Below are positions 62,821 through 64,000 of a stretch of DNA of 64,000 bases, piece after piece. Each line of letters opens with the position of its first letter. The first letter of the stretch is position 1. The notes under the pieces were generated by a model. That model did not search any database. It was not told where the DNA came from and worked only from the letters and a program-made list of their open reading frames with translations. A program made the position numbers and the translations under genes. Source of the DNA: Lusitaniella coriacea LEGE 07157 (lineage in GTDB: Bacteria > Cyanobacteriota > Cyanobacteriia > Cyanobacteriales > Spirulinaceae); contig NZ_JADEWZ010000021.1 in NCBI RefSeq assembly GCF_015207425.1, positions 1 to 64,000 of the forward strand. The letters are read 5' to 3'.

Positions 62821-63618
62821 ATGAGACAACCGATTATTCAAGTTGACGCTTTTACCAATACGCCGTTTCGCGGCAATCCGGCTGCGGTGTGCGTGCTGAA
62901 CGCATCTCAAGATGGAGACTGGATGCAAACGGTGGCGCAGGAGATGAATTTATCGGAAACGGCTTTCCTAGAGAAGCGAAAGGACGGATTTAATCTGCGC
63001 TGGTTTACCCCCACAATAGAAGTGCCACTCTGCGGTCATGCGACCCTTGCTAGCGCTCACGTTCTTTGGTCGGAAGGCTATCTATCCCCTAATGAGGTTG
63101 CTCGTTTTCATACCCAAAGTGGGTTGCTGATGGCGCGAAAACAGGGGGATTGGATTGAGTTGAATTTCCCAGCAAATCCCGTACAAACCATTGTCGTCCC
63201 CCCGGAGTTGGAGCAAGCTTTGGGCGTACCCATCAAATCCGTGTGGCACAATTCTTTGGGCTATTTGGTGGAGGTGGAAGCGGCAGAATCTGTCCGACAG
63301 ATGCAACCGAATATTGCCTTGCTGAAGACTTTACCCGTTGACGGTGTAATTGTGACGAGTCAAGACGATCGCGAAAAGTACGATTTTATCTCTCGCTTTT
63401 TTGCGCCTGCCCTTGGTGTTGATGAAGATCCGGTGACGGGTGCGGCTCATTGTTGCCTCGCTCCTTTTTGGCGATCGCGCTTGGGGAAAGATTCCTTTTT
63501 GGCATACCAAGCTTCCACGCGGGGAGGCGTTCTCAAAGTTCGCTACGACGGGGAAAGTCGCGTCTTTCTGAGCGGACAAGCGGTAACGGTGTTGCGTGGT
63601 GAATTAGTTTCGTTTTGA
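62821..63618 (+). CDS. PhzF-family isomerase-like protein
   Basis: This 265-residue protein shows the PhzF pattern. It has QVDAFTNTPFRGNPAAVCVL, the catalytic Glu in EMNLSETAFLEK, the FNLRWFTPTIEVPLCGHATLASAHVL block and the late GVDEDPVTGAAHCCLAPFW motif. PhzF enzymes isomerise phenazine precursors, but most members have other, unknown substrates. No phenazine genes are nearby. It is a single-gene unit with an intact frame. Confidence 0.92.
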   Translation: MRQPIIQVDAFTNTPFRGNPAAVCVLNASQDGDWMQTVAQEMNLSETAFLEKRKDGFNLRWFTPTIEVPLCGHATLASAHVLWSEGYLSPNEVARFHTQSGLLMARKQGDWIELNFPANPVQTIVVPPELEQALGVPIKSVWHNSLGYLVEVEAAESVRQMQPNIALLKTLPVDGVIVTSQDDREKYDFISRFFAPALGVDEDPVTGAAHCCLAPFWRSRLGKDSFLAYQASTRGGVLKVRYDGESRVFLSGQAVTVLRGELVSF

Positions 63619-64000
63619 ATTTTATGTAGCACTCAGCTATCAGCTTGTCAGATTGAGATGAAATCCGGTTAAACAGCCTCAGTGAAAATCGCCGAATACC
63701 CTATTGCTATAGGATTACATCAATGGTCAATTTAAAGGCTGAAGGCTTACAAATTCCTTTAATACGTCGTACTAAACAAACAAATTTTTTTCAAGATTAA
63801 CTCGCCCTGATTTTTACTTAAGTTTGAACGAAAGAATGCGAGTTTAAGTGCTGTTAAACGCAAATTGCCTATAAATACTACCCAATACATTAAGTATTTA
63901 TATACTAAAATCGAATTTCACCCTTGTCAACCAGTCTCCAAAAATAGGAGGCAATTAACTGCGAAACAAGCGCGTATATTGGGTTTCGTGTCCCATGCTG
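63619..64000. other. Right-edge intergenic region with repeat R5 (63657-63687)
   Basis: The R5 repeat copy GATGAAATCCGGTTAAACAG with CCTCAGTGAAA lies at 63657-63687. The 19-base AAGGCTGAAGGCTTACAAA at 63735-63753 is identical to 53673-53691. The rest is A+T-rich. An AGGAGG near 63946 could precede a gene outside the window, but no start codon is certain. Confidence 0.4.

Noticed and set aside
63940-64000. AGGAGG followed by an open frame at the right edge
   Set aside because: No ATG or GTG at suitable spacing, and the frame upstream is open without a start, so a gene start cannot be claimed.

Overview
The window is cyanobacterial chromosome. The evidence is the start of psbD (photosystem II D2) at the left edge, very dense HIP1 octamers (GCGATCGC) on both strands, a carboxysomal-type beta-carbonic anhydrase, a Psb35-like thylakoid peptide, a pheophorbide-oxygenase-like Rieske protein, two ClpB paralogues, and small families known mainly from cyanobacteria (UPF0367, DUF2949). 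HpsE-like glycosyltransferases, an amidase/glucosaminidase fusion and two dynamin-like GTPases suggest a filamentous species. I cannot name it.

Layout. 1-10 kb: psbD start, UPF0367, an ECF-type ATPase, a NYN-domain protein, tRNA-Glu(UUC), a sodium:amino-acid symporter, a Uma2 nuclease, a HcyBio (homocysteine synthesis) protein, RNase III, DUF1877 and a GT-C-like membrane protein overlapping another Uma2 gene. 10-20 kb: cbiA (cobalamin), two TnpB-only IS605-group elements, a pentapeptide-repeat membrane protein, hisB, a tandem-GGDEF protein and an orphan HlyD-type protein. 20-34 kb: a DUF433/DUF5615 toxin-antitoxin-like pair flanked by copies of the clpB 3' end, clpB, a Uma2 pseudogene, DUF29 and Uma2 genes, ccaA, exbB-exbD, carB, a TPR protein and a sucrase/ferredoxin-like protein. 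34-44 kb: a nested repeat block with a tnpB relic, the amidase, four glycosyltransferases, clpB2 and cysC. 44-52 kb: an SLC13 permease coupled to a small alpha/beta protein, UDP-glucuronate epimerase, a dynamin-like GTPase, a 41-residue lipoprotein and the Rieske oxygenase. 52-64 kb: a lone ABC ATPase, DUF2949, a PLD-family protein with an EF-hand loop, Psb35-like, an LRR-protein/dynamin pair, another Uma2, a decayed LRR fragment, a repeat-built coiled-coil protein and a PhzF-family protein.

Most genes are single housekeeping or accessory genes in short transcription units. Likely co-transcribed sets are exbB-exbD, the two HpsE-like genes, SLC13 plus its small partner, LRR plus dynamin, DUF433 plus DUF5615, and Uma2 plus GT-C. 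Intergenic space is shaped by short mobile DNA. I find two apparently complete IS605-group elements with TTAC and TCAA boundaries, one IS relic, at least four MITE-like families with terminal inverted repeats, a further dispersed repeat, and heptanucleotide GGGAATA arrays that sit inside the MITEs. Several of these ends supply or touch stop codons of neighbouring genes. No CRISPR array, rRNA or prophage was seen.
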